From positions 208,235 to 272,234 of the forward strand of contig NZ_FPCC01000002.1 of assembly GCF_900116875.1 (NCBI RefSeq): DNA of 64,000 bases, written 5' to 3'. The DNA comes from Butyrivibrio sp. INlla21 (GTDB lineage: Bacteria > Bacillota > Clostridia > Lachnospirales > Lachnospiraceae). The notes under the pieces are model-generated. The model had not been told where the DNA came from, ran no database searches, and saw nothing but the letters and a program-made list of their open reading frames with translations. Shown piece after piece: positions 37,560-45,745 of this stretch (position 1 is the first letter of the stretch; every line of letters begins with the position of its first letter). Position numbers and translations under genes: made by a program.

Positions 37560-38792
37560 TTACCCCCATTCAACATCAATCTCATCGTCAAGCCATCGTT
37601 CAAATAGATTCCTCATCCTACTACTAGGGATATATAGTTTTATTGGCTTACCATCTCTTATTGCAGAACGCCATACCCACTGTATAAGAGATGAGAGAGC
37701 ATACATATCACCATCAACAGTTATTCCATTTCCTTCAAAGAACTGCTTGATAACCGGGTTGATAAATGTATTTATCATATATGCTAGATTATTCTTGTTC
37801 TTATATAGGTTTGTCGCCTTGGCGTTACAGGAAAGAAAACCTTTTGCATACCCTTTACCTTTTAAGCTTTCTTGGTCATCTATAAAGCAGGTCCATAAAG
37901 CATAATCGGATCCACCTTCAGCATAATGCTTAAAGAAAGTAACAAGCTTCTTTCTGACAATATCTATATCATCTTGGTGCTTTTCATCGTTATACCATGT
38001 ACTTGACAGTGCATAGTAATCATCACCTATGCTGTTCATTCTTTCCCCATCCACAATGCTGACAAGACTTTTATTTTGTGAAGGACTGCCATACTCTTGT
38101 CTGTCCGGAGTTAATTGATAATTATCAAGGTTATTTCCCTTCACATACCATCTATCATATTCTAGGCCGTGGAAATCATAATAATACTTCTGAAGCTGTC
38201 CTTGAAACATATAGGTCAATATAAAGCTTTCTTTAAAAGCACTGAAGATGTCTATCGAGAATTGCCACAACATAGTAGTCTGGCCATACACATAAAGGCA
38301 ATTCATGTCACACAGTCCTTTTTCTCTTAGAAACTTATTGCCATTATACCCAGCTTTATCTTCTCTCCACTTAAGCATACAGTTGTCTACAGTTACAAAC
38401 TTCTCTAATAATACCTTTAGATCATCAGGCTTTAACTCATCGTAAATTTCTGCAACATCAGTTACCTCATCCAAGATAAGAATATAATTGTATCTTTTGC
38501 AAAACTCTATCATCTCCTCATCAAATAATCTGAACAGAGCATGAGTGGTAACAATGTTCCTCTTACTTTTAAACAACCTCTTTATTCCATTCTTCTTTGT
38601 TATGACTTTTGTATTCTTAGAGTATTCAGCTTCCGGTTGGCAAAACTTCTTTTCAGGACATGACTTTATTATCCTTTGCAATTCAGTCTTGTATGGTGTC
38701 ACAAACAAAAATCTTTCATCATGACTATTCATATAGTTTATTGCTGCATTTGTCTTCCCTTGCCCAGTTGGTGCATCTACTACATGGATCAT
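37560..38792 (-). CDS. DEAD-like superfamily 2 helicase or ATPase (410 aa)
   Basis: Walker A is APTGQGKT (residues 7-14) and Walker B is LILDEVTD (residues 106-113). Motif Ia-like FVTPYKTELQRI and motif Ib-like NIVTTHALFRL fit a superfamily 2 core, but clear C-terminal motifs VI are not evident; the Arg-rich WVWRSAIRDG near residue 380 may serve. The ATG at 38792 follows GGAGGGAG at 6 bases; the longer frame to 38837 lacks a site. Related proteins lie beside replication genes on Clostridium plasmids and phages, so a role in replication initiation is probable. Confidence 0.75.
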   Translation of the reverse strand: MIHVVDAPTGQGKTNAAINYMNSHDERFLFVTPYKTELQRIIKSCPEKKFCQPEAEYSKNTKVITKKNGIKRLFKSKRNIVTTHALFRLFDEEMIEFCKRYNYILILDEVTDVAEIYDELKPDDLKVLLEKFVTVDNCMLKWREDKAGYNGNKFLREKGLCDMNCLYVYGQTTMLWQFSIDIFSAFKESFILTYMFQGQLQKYYYDFHGLEYDRWYVKGNNLDNYQLTPDRQEYGSPSQNKSLVSIVDGERMNSIGDDYYALSSTWYNDEKHQDDIDIVRKKLVTFFKHYAEGGSDYALWTCFIDDQESLKGKGYAKGFLSCNAKATNLYKNKNNLAYMINTFINPVIKQFFEGNGITVDGDMYALSSLIQWVWRSAIRDGKPIKLYIPSSRMRNLFERWLDDEIDVEWG

Positions 38793-38832
38793 CAATCTCC
38801 CTCCAATACTTTTAATTTTTTCTAGCATGAAC

Positions 38833-38861
38833 ATCATATCATCTATTGTTAATTATGTCTA
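38833..38861 (-). promoter_or_regulatory. Promoter candidate for the helicase gene
   Basis: Minus strand: TAGACA, 17 bases, TATGAT, ending 40 bases before the helicase start. The -35 box is one of four GTAGACA copies in the next 340 bases. Confidence 0.5.
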
Positions 38862-39650
38862 CTTATGGTGTTGATAATAGTATACAAAATCCCTCCACGT
38901 TCAGTAACCATGCATGTTTTAGGCTTTTGAAGTTACGTTTTCATCCCTCCACGTTTTATGGGTTTTCAAAAAAATTTTTTCTTTCAAATCCACTCTGGCT
39001 CTGGCTTTCAGCGTTTTGTCTACCTGTTTTTCATTTCTCGGTAAACACCCTCAAACATAGATGAATACTGGCTTTGAAGCATTTTTGCTTAAAATACCCA
39101 AAAAATACAAAAGTAGACAAACTGATTTTTTTTTGGCTTAACCATGCGGGTTTGAAGGGGGTGTCCCTTTAAAGAAAAGGGTATTAAAAAGTAGACAAAA
39201 TATTTATGGGGTCTTTTTCTCTTTAATTCTCTCCGACATTCGCTGTAATGATGCTCATGTCTCACCTATCCCTCTACTCCGCTTACACGGCAAGCTCCGC
39301 AGCCGTTGTCACTGTTTCCTTCAGAAACACTGACGTTTTAATCTGTTTATTATAATATCTATTTATGTCTTGTTATTTTTTTATAATCTATCCTTATATC
39401 CCTCTTTCTCTATATATCTTCGATTTTCTCTTCGATTCTCTCTTTCTCTCTTTATTTCACTATTTATGCTATGTTTACTAATCTGTGTTTTTGGGTATTG
39501 TTCTGCTTTTGAACTCTGTGTGTGAGTGAAGTAGCTTAACCGGAGATCCAGAAAAATCCAGGGTTTACGCTAAAAATACCCCCTATAGGGTATACAAACT
39601 ATAATTTGCAATTGATAGTCGGCGGTATAATGAACGTGTAAACAATAACC
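38862..39650. promoter_or_regulatory. Divergent intergenic control region, possible origin
   Basis: Nearly 800 bases without a gene separate the minus-strand and plus-strand halves. They are very AT-rich with T and C tracts. GTAGACA or its complement TGTCTAC occurs at 38856, 39017, 39113 and 39191. ATCCCTCCACGTTT-like text is repeated near 38890 and 38943. Hairpins occur near 39290 (ACGGC/GCCGT) and at 39315-39341 (GTCACTGTTTC/GAAACACTGAC). A TATAAT at 39626 lies 90 bases before the sigma-like gene. Such content suits a replication origin and switch region; no proven element can be named. Confidence 0.4.
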
Positions 39651-39692
39651 GACTAGCCATTCAATCAATCAATCAATCAATCACGGCTAGTC
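39651..39692 (+). promoter_or_regulatory. Inverted repeat with tetranucleotide loop before the sigma-like gene
   Basis: GACTAGCC and GGCTAGTC flank five copies of TCAA. The hairpin is 26 bases before the start codon and just downstream of a TATAAT box, so it would be in the 5' leader. It may be an operator, an RNA switch, or a slippage-prone phase-variable spacer. Confidence 0.5.
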
Positions 39693-39717
39693 AAATTATG
39701 AAAGTGAGGTATTTACT

Positions 39718-40425
39718 ATGAGTAAAAGCACAACAACCGCAACCATTAACATTAACACTAGCAACCATGATAACAATTTATTGTTACCCAAAACGCCGAT
39801 TAATAGCGTATTTTCACCGACTTTTAACGACGTAAAGATGTATGACAGTATGATTGATACTATCGTATATAACGATATTCACGGCAAAATTGCACGTCAT
39901 TGCCTAAACAAGCTATATAGCAAGGGTAACATGAATGCCTATGAAATATTGACGCATGGCACGGCAATTATTGACATTGACGATGTAAGGAGTGAAATTT
40001 TAGTCGCTATCATCGAAAATATTGACGATATAGCAATAATTGACGGAGTATTGACTATTACTAGCGATAACGCAATAAAAGCCGTTTATGGTGCTTGTAG
40101 TCGGTTTATGTATCAGTTCATGCAAAAACACTATAAACATGTTTATACAGTGATTGACGGTCAAGAGATAGATATATTTAATGTAAAGGCGCTAGCAAGC
40201 TATGCAGACTTTGACGATATAGAGTCTATGTCATTGTATCAATCGTTTTTATCGGTCGTTATGTCGGTATATCCTAAGGATTATAAACGCATTGAAACTA
40301 TAGTAAAAATGCGTATAAACGGCGCAACGTTTACAGAATGCGCTAAAAAGTTACATTGTAACGTATCAACCATTACACGCCTGCAATCTAAAATATCGGA
40401 ATGCGCTAAAATGCTATATCGCTAA
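39718..40425 (+). CDS. Sigma-70-like regulator (235 aa)
   Basis: A weak region 2-like part (DIDDVRSEILVAIIENIDDI, AIKAVYGACSRFMYQFMQKH) is followed by a clear region 4-like helix-turn-helix at the C-terminus (YKRIETIVKMRINGATFTEC, AKKLHCNVSTITRLQSKISE). The N-terminus is Thr/Asn-rich and probably disordered. It could redirect host RNA polymerase or repress. It is a single-gene unit on the plus strand, with a hairpin in its leader and a strong terminator after it. Start after AAAGTGAGG. Confidence 0.65.
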   Translation: MSKSTTTATININTSNHDNNLLLPKTPINSVFSPTFNDVKMYDSMIDTIVYNDIHGKIARHCLNKLYSKGNMNAYEILTHGTAIIDIDDVRSEILVAIIENIDDIAIIDGVLTITSDNAIKAVYGACSRFMYQFMQKHYKHVYTVIDGQEIDIFNVKALASYADFDDIESMSLYQSFLSVVMSVYPKDYKRIETIVKMRINGATFTECAKKLHCNVSTITRLQSKISECAKMLYR

Positions 40426-40440
40426 CCTATAGCGCTTTAA

Positions 40441-40467
40441 AAAGCCCGTTTTTACGGGCTTTTTTTA
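40441..40467 (+). terminator. Rho-independent terminator after the sigma-like gene
   Basis: AAAGCCCGT-TTTT-ACGGGCTTT followed by seven T in all. Confidence 0.9.
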
Positions 40468-40544
40468 GTGCTCAAAAATTTTTTTATTTTTTTTCAAAAA
40501 AAGTGCAAAAAATTAGAGTGCTAATTGCGTATATAGTGTAGGAA

Positions 40545-41230
40545 AGTTTTTTCCGCTTGTTTTTTCGGTGGAAAAAACCTTGGCAGAAAGTCGGCGATGA
40601 CCTCCAAGCATTTCCTATGGCATGACTATGTCACGTCTTAACAGGAATAAGCGATTGAAAGTACCACATCACGTCATGTGAGGATCCTGGGCTGAAACAC
40701 GGCGATGTGCTCCCAGACCACACGTTACGTCATGAGGATACGTGCTTAACACGAGTGAGGAATGAGCTACCTCACATAATGCCTGAGCTTTAAGGCTGGG
40801 ATGGACGGTACGTGGGTGCATGATATGACGGCATGGCAATGTGGCAACTCGATTGTGTAGGTCTTGAGATGTGAATAGTTCCGCTCACGGGGATATGCGA
40901 TACGTGAGGTTTGTGGTTCATCCACACGCAAGGTGATGACAAGGATGTCGATGGGATTGCGTAAGTTTCCCGCACACCCGTTAGGTGACTGCCTAACCAT
41001 GTTCGCTAGGTAATGAGTTGAAGCGATTGCACTTGTGAGTATTGACGTGACGGTAGCAGAAAGTCGGCGATGACCTCTACCGTGACGTTTTATTTGCGTA
41101 GGGTCTGGCAGAAAGTCGGCGATGACCTCCAAGATCCTACGCACTATATGAGTACATGACGTTGGGTCGTGTATTGATATAGGCTCACAAATGCAAGAGC
41201 CTACTGTGTGGCATAGTGTCACGCAGCAGT
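40545..41230 (+). ncRNA. Large structured RNA with four copies of a stem-loop module
   Basis: About 690 bases lie between a terminator and the next gene, with higher GC than the flanks and no supported gene. Starting hairpin GTTTTTTCC/GGAAAAAAC (40545-40577). Four modules share a 20-base loop CAGAAAGTCGGCGATGACCT closed by stems that differ but always pair. Other perfect stems are GTTAGG/CCTAAC near 40984 and CTCACG/CGTGAG near 40887. Size, phage setting and many hairpins resemble ROOL or GOLLD RNAs, but no match to either could be checked. The strand is taken from neighbours. Confidence 0.65.
40579..41142 (+). repeat. Four-copy covarying RNA stem-loop module
   Basis: Loops at 40584-40603, 40692-40711, 41057-41076 and 41109-41128. 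Three are identical; the second reads CTGAAACACGGCGATGTGCT, in which the inner GTC/GAC pair has become CAC/GTG. Closing stems are CTTGG/CCAAG, CTGGG/CCCAG, a 12-base ACGTGACGGTAG arm with one mismatch, and GCGTAGG..TGG/CCA..CCTACGC. Sequence change with kept pairing shows that these are RNA structures. Confidence 0.8.
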
Positions 41231-41253
41231 AAAAGCCAAAAGGAGAATGAATT

Positions 41254-42018
41254 ATGGCAAAGACAAAGAAAGTTTACAACTTCAACGCAATGAGACCCGC
41301 TATCGTTATCGCACATAACACCGGTAACAGAAAGGCTATCAACAAGGACCTCATAGATGGTGCCGGAATTGATAACAACTACTTCATCCAGTGGCAGACA
41401 GACGTAAAGAAGTTGCAGGAGACAGTATGGAATTACGTTCGCCTCAAGAAGAATAGTCGGTTTGATAAGACTATCACAGAGGATGCGCTCTATGCTGCAC
41501 GTAACCTCATCTATCCCAAGTGGAAAGAGATACTGTCATGTGGTGAGACCAACAAGACAACAAGAGAACTCCACGTTGCAGAGAGTGACGTTGAAGACCT
41601 TATCGGATTTGTGTGGGATTTCATGGCAACAACCAATGGAACCGCTGAGGTGCAGGTATCTGACCCTGCATTCCGTAAGAAAGTAGAGTCATTGCTTGGA
41701 TGTGCAATTGCTAAAAATGCCGTACTTGAGGATGGTGAGAGGGATACCCTGTCAGCATACTACAAGGCTCAGCGTAATATTCAGAATGCTATTGACAGGC
41801 TTGCTGAAATTAAGACTGAGCGTCAGGCATGGAACAAGAGAAAGGCAGAACTTCCTGAAACGGAAAAGGCATTCGCTGTGTACATTGATGCACAGATTAA
41901 GGCTCTTGACGAGGAAGAGTCAGCCGTTAAGGAAGCAAAGGCAAAGGCAGAGGCTGACCAGAAGAAAGTATCAGCTGACGCCAAGGCAATCGAACTCAAG
42001 ATCAAGCTCGCAAAGTAA
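41254..42018 (+). CDS. Unrecognised protein between two structured RNAs (254 aa)
   Basis: A good start (AAAAGGAGAATGAATTATG) opens a protein with a basic N-terminus (MAKTKKVYNFNAMRPAIVIA), a mixed central part (ITEDALYAARNLIYPKWKEI) and a long C-terminal coiled coil rich in Ala, Lys and Glu (AEADQKKVSADAKAIELKIK). No family recognised. It lies between the four-module RNA and the hammerhead and may share a transcript with both, so an RNA-related role is conceivable. GC and codon use are higher than in genes nearby. Confidence 0.75.
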   Translation: MAKTKKVYNFNAMRPAIVIAHNTGNRKAINKDLIDGAGIDNNYFIQWQTDVKKLQETVWNYVRLKKNSRFDKTITEDALYAARNLIYPKWKEILSCGETNKTTRELHVAESDVEDLIGFVWDFMATTNGTAEVQVSDPAFRKKVESLLGCAIAKNAVLEDGERDTLSAYYKAQRNIQNAIDRLAEIKTERQAWNKRKAELPETEKAFAVYIDAQIKALDEEESAVKEAKAKAEADQKKVSADAKAIELKIKLAK

Positions 42019-42051
42019 GGCAAACGTCCTAGGCATGACGCTAAACTGCCT

Positions 42052-42101
42052 CCCCGTCTTACGGTGAAAGTCCGTAACTGATGAGCCTAAGCGAAACGGG
42101 G
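42052..42101 (+). ncRNA. Hammerhead self-cleaving ribozyme
   Basis: All conserved parts are present in order. Stem III is CCCCGT/ACGGGG (42052-42057 with 42096-42101); the cleavage triplet GTC ends at 42058. Stem I is TTACGG/CCGTAA with loop TGAAAGT (42059-42077). CTGATGA lies at 42078-42084. Stem II is a short GC/GC with loop CTAA (42085-42092), and GAAA lies at 42093-42096. The open helix is stem III, so it is a type III form. Cleavage after C42058 would cut the message behind the upstream gene. Confidence 0.9.
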
Positions 42102-42715
42102 CTTAGTTGACGCATGAAACAACTTAAAACTGCATGCGATTTATGTAAGGGAGACCAGACTTCCTTAAACAAAGGCAAAGCACCGAGGTAGCGGTGACCG
42201 ACGGGTCCGTACAGAGGTGAGGAGCTAGGGAAACGCCTAGCGTGTAGGTGCTTAGCAAAAGGAAAGCGAGGTACAAAAGGATTAGGCATCGTGTACAAGC
42301 GCCAAACGAGATGAGGCGCTATGACATAAATCTATTCTCAAAGCCTCTCTGCGGTTGGGAAAAAGAAACCGTAGTCATGTTATCCAACGCATGAAACATG
42401 CCACTTGGCATAGTTGGTCGCTAAGGCAAAAGCGCAAACACCGCTTAGGTTTGGTACACCTAAGGCAAAACAGCTCCAGAGCGCATACCAAAACGCTCTT
42501 AAAGCAAACGGCTCTTGCAAACAATGAGGGAGTGCACACCTCTGGATAACAAGAGTCACACACTAAAAGAAATGGAGCTTTTGGCACCAGAGGGAAAGCC
42601 TCTTCTCGTCATAGGGAAATGGTGCATTAGGCAGTTTACTGCCATGGCACAAGGCAAATTGGCTCACGCTGTTCATTTTCCTATATGGGGATGGGCGGCG
42701 CGATTACGTTGTGGT
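42102..42715 (+). ncRNA. Second large structured RNA, downstream of the hammerhead
   Basis: About 610 bases without a supported gene contain many clear hairpins: CACCG/CGGTG near 42182, GCTAGG-GAAACG-CCTAGC near 42223-42242, GCGCC/GGCGC near 42300-42321, GCCACTTGGC near 42400, and long-range options such as GGTTTGGTA/TACCAAAAC. Purine-rich linkers of the GAAA or GGCAAA type join them. It follows the ribozyme at once, so the ribozyme would set its 5' end. The 3' limit is taken from the next ribosome binding site. Confidence 0.6.
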
Positions 42716-42735
42716 ATCATGGAAAGGAGGTCTGT

Positions 42736-42975
42736 ATGGGCAAAGCACTCATAATGCCACTCACGGTTGCTGACGGAATATCACTGAGCTATGCTAGGGA
42801 ATTTGCAAAGGCAAATGGCAATCGGAGAGTTACGCCATATGAAGCAACAAAGGTCTTGTATGGTAGACGGAACAAAAGAAAGGAGGGTGAAGCTTTGCGT
42901 GTGTTATGGGCGTGTGTCAGCTTTGACATGGCAACGTATGACTCACATGCAAAGGAATTTATTGTGTATGGATGA
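42736..42975 (+). CDS. Small basic protein (79 aa)
   Basis: Start at ATG 42736 after GAAAGGAGG; the longer frame reaches into the structured RNA. The sequence MGKALIMPLTVADGISLSYA, FAKANGNRRVTPYEATKVLY and YGRRNKRKEGE is basic. Unknown function. First gene after the hammerhead-RNA. Confidence 0.6.
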   Translation: MGKALIMPLTVADGISLSYAREFAKANGNRRVTPYEATKVLYGRRNKRKEGEALRVLWACVSFDMATYDSHAKEFIVYG

Positions 42976-43324
42976 TAAGGAACTACTTGAGTTTCTTGCT
43001 AACCAAGAAGGAGATAGGGTGTTCCCACCTTACGTCGTAAGGAAAAAGGAATACGCTATGTATGAGCAGGCTATTGCTACGCTAGACAAACTCGTCGAGC
43101 AAGGCAAACTAACTTACACTGCGACGCCTCTGAACGAGAATTTTGTTATTCATGCGATTGAGATTGAATGGATCCCCGATGAATATGACTACGTAAGCCT
43201 AGGCGAAAGGGAAACGATGGAAGCTGTCGCGAGCCTTTTCTCCGGTTTCTCAGAGTTCCTGTTTGAGCGAGATACTCCAATGAAATGGCTGTTTACAACT
43301 AACATTTATTGTTCTAAAATTTAA
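42968..43324 (+). CDS. Hypothetical acidic protein (118 aa)
   Basis: The start is chosen at the ATG overlapping the previous stop (42968), giving MDDKELLEFLANQEGDRVFP. An upstream frame to 42791 is open but overlaps the previous gene fully. Helical N-terminus, then a beta part (FVIHAIEIEWIPDEYDYVSL). Not recognised. A weak terminator-like hairpin CCTCA/TGAGG follows at 43328-43341. Confidence 0.55.
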   Translation: MDDKELLEFLANQEGDRVFPPYVVRKKEYAMYEQAIATLDKLVEQGKLTYTATPLNENFVIHAIEIEWIPDEYDYVSLGERETMEAVASLFSGFSEFLFERDTPMKWLFTTNIYCSKI

Positions 43325-43436
43325 TTGCCTCATTCATGAGGTTATTGTTTACCGCACGCCTCTAAGCGATACGAGGGCAGTCCTGAGCATGACTAAAACT
43401 GCTCTTTTTTGTTGCGTAAAAGAAAGGAGTGGCGTT

Positions 43437-43634
43437 ATGTATAGACAATATGAGGACCCAAGGGAACTCGAAAAGGAGCTTGCAGAACTCAGAGGGAAAT
43501 ACCAGGAATTATCGTATATATTGGATTATCACAATACCGCTGAGTTGCAGGAGCAATTATATTACCTGCATGATAAAATCGCAGAGTTAGAAGAGAGAGT
43601 CAACTTCGCATGGCAAGATGAGGAGTTTGGATAA
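43437..43634 (+). CDS. Small coiled-coil protein (65 aa)
   Basis: Start after AAAGAAAGGAGTGGCGTT. MYRQYEDPRELEKELAELRG and EQLYYLHDKIAELEERVNFA form two heptad-type helices. Overlaps nothing; unknown role. Confidence 0.55.
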   Translation: MYRQYEDPRELEKELAELRGKYQELSYILDYHNTAELQEQLYYLHDKIAELEERVNFAWQDEEFG

Positions 43635-43650
43635 GAAAGGAAAGCTGCCT

Positions 43651-43857
43651 ATGATATTTGGAAGTAAAGATTCAGTACTCCGCAAAGGATATAACTATGA
43701 CGCGGGAGTAACAGTAGTAGAACAGAAACGAAACGACGGAAGTATATTTACTACAGTCTACATAGCTTGCGGACCAATCATGCACGGGAATGGGAAAACG
43801 TTTGAAGAGCTGTGCAAGGAATGTAACGTTGAAGCGATAAAAGATTTAAGGAATTGA
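43651..43857 (+). CDS. Small protein (68 aa)
   Basis: Start at ATG 43651 after AAAGGAAAG. Beta-rich (YDAGVTVVEQKRNDGSIFTT), ending in a helix. Unknown; between two other small genes of the same operon. Confidence 0.55.
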   Translation: MIFGSKDSVLRKGYNYDAGVTVVEQKRNDGSIFTTVYIACGPIMHGNGKTFEELCKECNVEAIKDLRN

Positions 43858-43870
43858 AAGGAGAAATAAT

Positions 43871-44173
43871 ATGATAACTGCTTTATTAACGGCATTTACA
43901 CTTGCAAACACATATCCAAGAGCAATGGAAATCGTCGAAATAGACAACATAACGGATACCGCAGTATGTGTTGACGCAGTAGGAATGGAATGGGAATTTG
44001 AAGGACCGGAAGATCTTGAGGTAGGCGATTTGATTATCTGCACCATGTACGACAATGGCACAAGGGAAACCATCTCAGATGACGAGATTGTAGATGTTTA
44101 CTGGAGTGGATACTACTTTGAGAAGAATAAGTTTAAGAGCATAGGTGGAAAGGAAATAACCATGCAAGCATAA
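43871..44173 (+). CDS. Small acidic protein (100 aa)
   Basis: Start after GAAAGGAGAAATAAT. The N-terminus MITALLTAFTLANTYPRAME is hydrophobic but short; the rest is acidic, with SH3-like text (WEFEGPEDLEVGDLIICTMY). Unknown. Confidence 0.6.
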   Translation: MITALLTAFTLANTYPRAMEIVEIDNITDTAVCVDAVGMEWEFEGPEDLEVGDLIICTMYDNGTRETISDDEIVDVYWSGYYFEKNKFKSIGGKEITMQA

Positions 44174-44186
44174 AGAAGGTGATGAA

Positions 44187-44333
44187 ATGGAAAAAGAAAT
44201 CATGAAGGCGATAGTTACACACGACATTGAGGCCTTGCGCGTCATATTTGCTGATGTAGTAAAGGGAAATGCAAGCGTAAAGGCAGACCTGCTGAGTATG
44301 GTAGGTGTATTTATTAAAAATAATAGTCTGTGA
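44187..44333 (+). CDS. Very small protein (48 aa)
   Basis: ATG at 44187 after AGAAGGTGATGAA opens 48 codons (MEKEIMKAIVTHDIEALRVI to VFIKNNSL). Helical. Spacing and ribosome binding site agree with its neighbours. Unknown. Confidence 0.5.
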   Translation: MEKEIMKAIVTHDIEALRVIFADVVKGNASVKADLLSMVGVFIKNNSL

Positions 44334-44373
44334 CTATTGTTTTATATAACTTAATATGGTACAGTGCAAATAA

Positions 44374-44384
44374 TTAACAGTTAA
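44374..44384 (+). promoter_or_regulatory. TTAACAGTTAA palindrome before the DUF5688-like gene
   Basis: An 11-base palindrome 20 bases before the start codon, following a TATA-rich stretch. The complementary version TTAACTGTTAA occurs as the centre of the larger palindrome at 62181-62209, so the two may share a regulator. Confidence 0.4.
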
Positions 44385-44404
44385 AGAAAAAGGAGAACAA
44401 AATT

Positions 44405-45220
44405 ATGAACATGACATTTGCAGAAGAAATCAGAGATAGGGTTGCTATGGAACTTGAGGGAAAGACAGTGGTGCTCAGAGAAGTGGAAAAGGAAAATGGA
44501 GTGAAGAGAAATGGTCTTGAAATTCGGTCAGAGGGAAGCAACATTGCGCCTATGATTTATTTCTCAGAGGACAGAACCGTAGATGAGAATGTTGACATGA
44601 TAATCAGGGCATACAAAGGGTCAGGAACACCAAGCTTTGACGGAAGTTGGTTCTTAGATTATGAGAATGTAAAGACAAAACTATCTGTAATGCTTACATC
44701 TAAGCCTAGAAAAGGACTTTCTAAGAGAAAGGCAAAGGGATTTGACGACCTTTACATGCATGCATACGTCATCGTAGATGATGTAGGTTTTGGCAGGGGA
44801 ACTATAAAAATAACTGATGAGCACGTAAAGAAGTGGGGTATCACAAACGCAAAGCTATTCGCTGATGCGATTAAGTCAGCCAAGGTTATTACTCCGTCAA
44901 AGAGAATGAGCATGATGGATGCTCTTGCAGGATTTGGCGCACCAATATCAGATCTAGAACCCCCTATGACTATTGTGACTAATGACCAGAAAACGCTTGG
45001 AGCAGCAGCAATTCTCTATACAGACGTAAAAGAAAACACATATATGTTACCGTCCTCACTACATGAGGTTATTCTCATCAACGGAAACTCATTCTCAGGT
45101 ATGGAGGGAGAGTTAAATGAGATGGTATCATCTGTAAACTCAGAGGTTCTTGCGCCCGAGGATTTCCTCAGCAACCATGCTTACAGATACAACGGAAAGA
45201 AGTGGGAGAACGTAGTTTAA
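44405..45220 (+). CDS. DUF5688-like protein (271 aa)
   Basis: The pattern NMTFAEEIRDRVAMEL at the start, NGLEIRSEGSNIAPMIYFSE, the central linker, and the C-terminal half with LGAAAILYTDVKENTYMLPS and SLHEVILINGNSFS is that of DUF5688 proteins, which are frequent on Clostridia mobile elements and have no known role. Start after AAAAGGAGAACAAAATT, preceded by a possible operator. Confidence 0.7.
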   Translation: MNMTFAEEIRDRVAMELEGKTVVLREVEKENGVKRNGLEIRSEGSNIAPMIYFSEDRTVDENVDMIIRAYKGSGTPSFDGSWFLDYENVKTKLSVMLTSKPRKGLSKRKAKGFDDLYMHAYVIVDDVGFGRGTIKITDEHVKKWGITNAKLFADAIKSAKVITPSKRMSMMDALAGFGAPISDLEPPMTIVTNDQKTLGAAAILYTDVKENTYMLPSSLHEVILINGNSFSGMEGELNEMVSSVNSEVLAPEDFLSNHAYRYNGKKWENVV

Positions 45221-45237
45221 GCGAAAGGAGAATGTGT

Positions 45238-45390
45238 ATGGTAAAGACAGAATTGTGGGAAATGGTAGAAAGGGAACGCAGAGCGTTAGACTACATCGAG
45301 TATTGCGAAACTAGGCGGTTCTTAAAGAAATGCACGATGTTCGTAGCTGGAATGGGCTTAGCATTCGTAATACTTGTACTAATTAACTGA
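45238..45390 (+). CDS. Single-pass membrane peptide (50 aa)
   Basis: Start at ATG 45238 after GAAAGGAGAATGTGT. A basic soluble part is followed by one C-terminal membrane helix (MFVAGMGLAFVILVLI). Could be an early host-directed peptide; unknown. Confidence 0.6.
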   Translation: MVKTELWEMVERERRALDYIEYCETRRFLKKCTMFVAGMGLAFVILVLIN

Positions 45391-45409
45391 AAGGAGAATG
45401 AGATGAAAT

Positions 45410-45745
45410 ATGTTAACTGAGAGCGGTGAAATAATAAGAACATGGAAAACTGAGTTCCCAGACTATGACGGAGAGTTCCATCGCCCAAAGGGATGGGAAG
45501 ATAATTCATGGCACAATGATGTATGTCCTCACATTTCAAGATACGTTGAACATCCAGACCTTGAGATTGAGGTAAACGTATGGCAAGACTACGTAAACCC
45601 AGATAAAAGGGAATACGGCGGTGAATATGAGCGTTATATTTTTGAGGTGCGTGTTCACAATCACGATTATGATTACACCGTAATGTTTTACAGAACAGAT
45701 GATTGGAGTGAGATTGAAAGACTCATGGGAGTAGTAGGGATATGA
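45410..45745 (+). CDS. Hypothetical acidic protein (111 aa)
   Basis: MLTESGEIIRTWKTEFPDYD then beta strands with many Tyr, His and Trp (YERYIFEVRVHNHDYDYTVM). Start is 10 bases after GGAG. Unknown. Its stop overlaps the next start. Confidence 0.6.
   Translation: MLTESGEIIRTWKTEFPDYDGEFHRPKGWEDNSWHNDVCPHISRYVEHPDLEIEVNVWQDYVNPDKREYGGEYERYIFEVRVHNHDYDYTVMFYRTDDWSEIERLMGVVGI

Noticed and set aside
39661..39682. Five tandem TCAA units as a CRISPR or satellite array
   Set aside because: Units of four bases without spacers; it is a simple repeat inside a hairpin loop.
40584..41128. Four repeated 20-base motifs as a CRISPR array
   Set aside because: Spacing is irregular (about 50 to 350 bases) and each copy has its own paired flanks, so these are RNA modules.
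40767..41222. 151-codon minus-strand frame rich in His, Arg and Ser
   Set aside because: Covers the region whose repeated stem-loops covary as RNA; no ribosome binding site.
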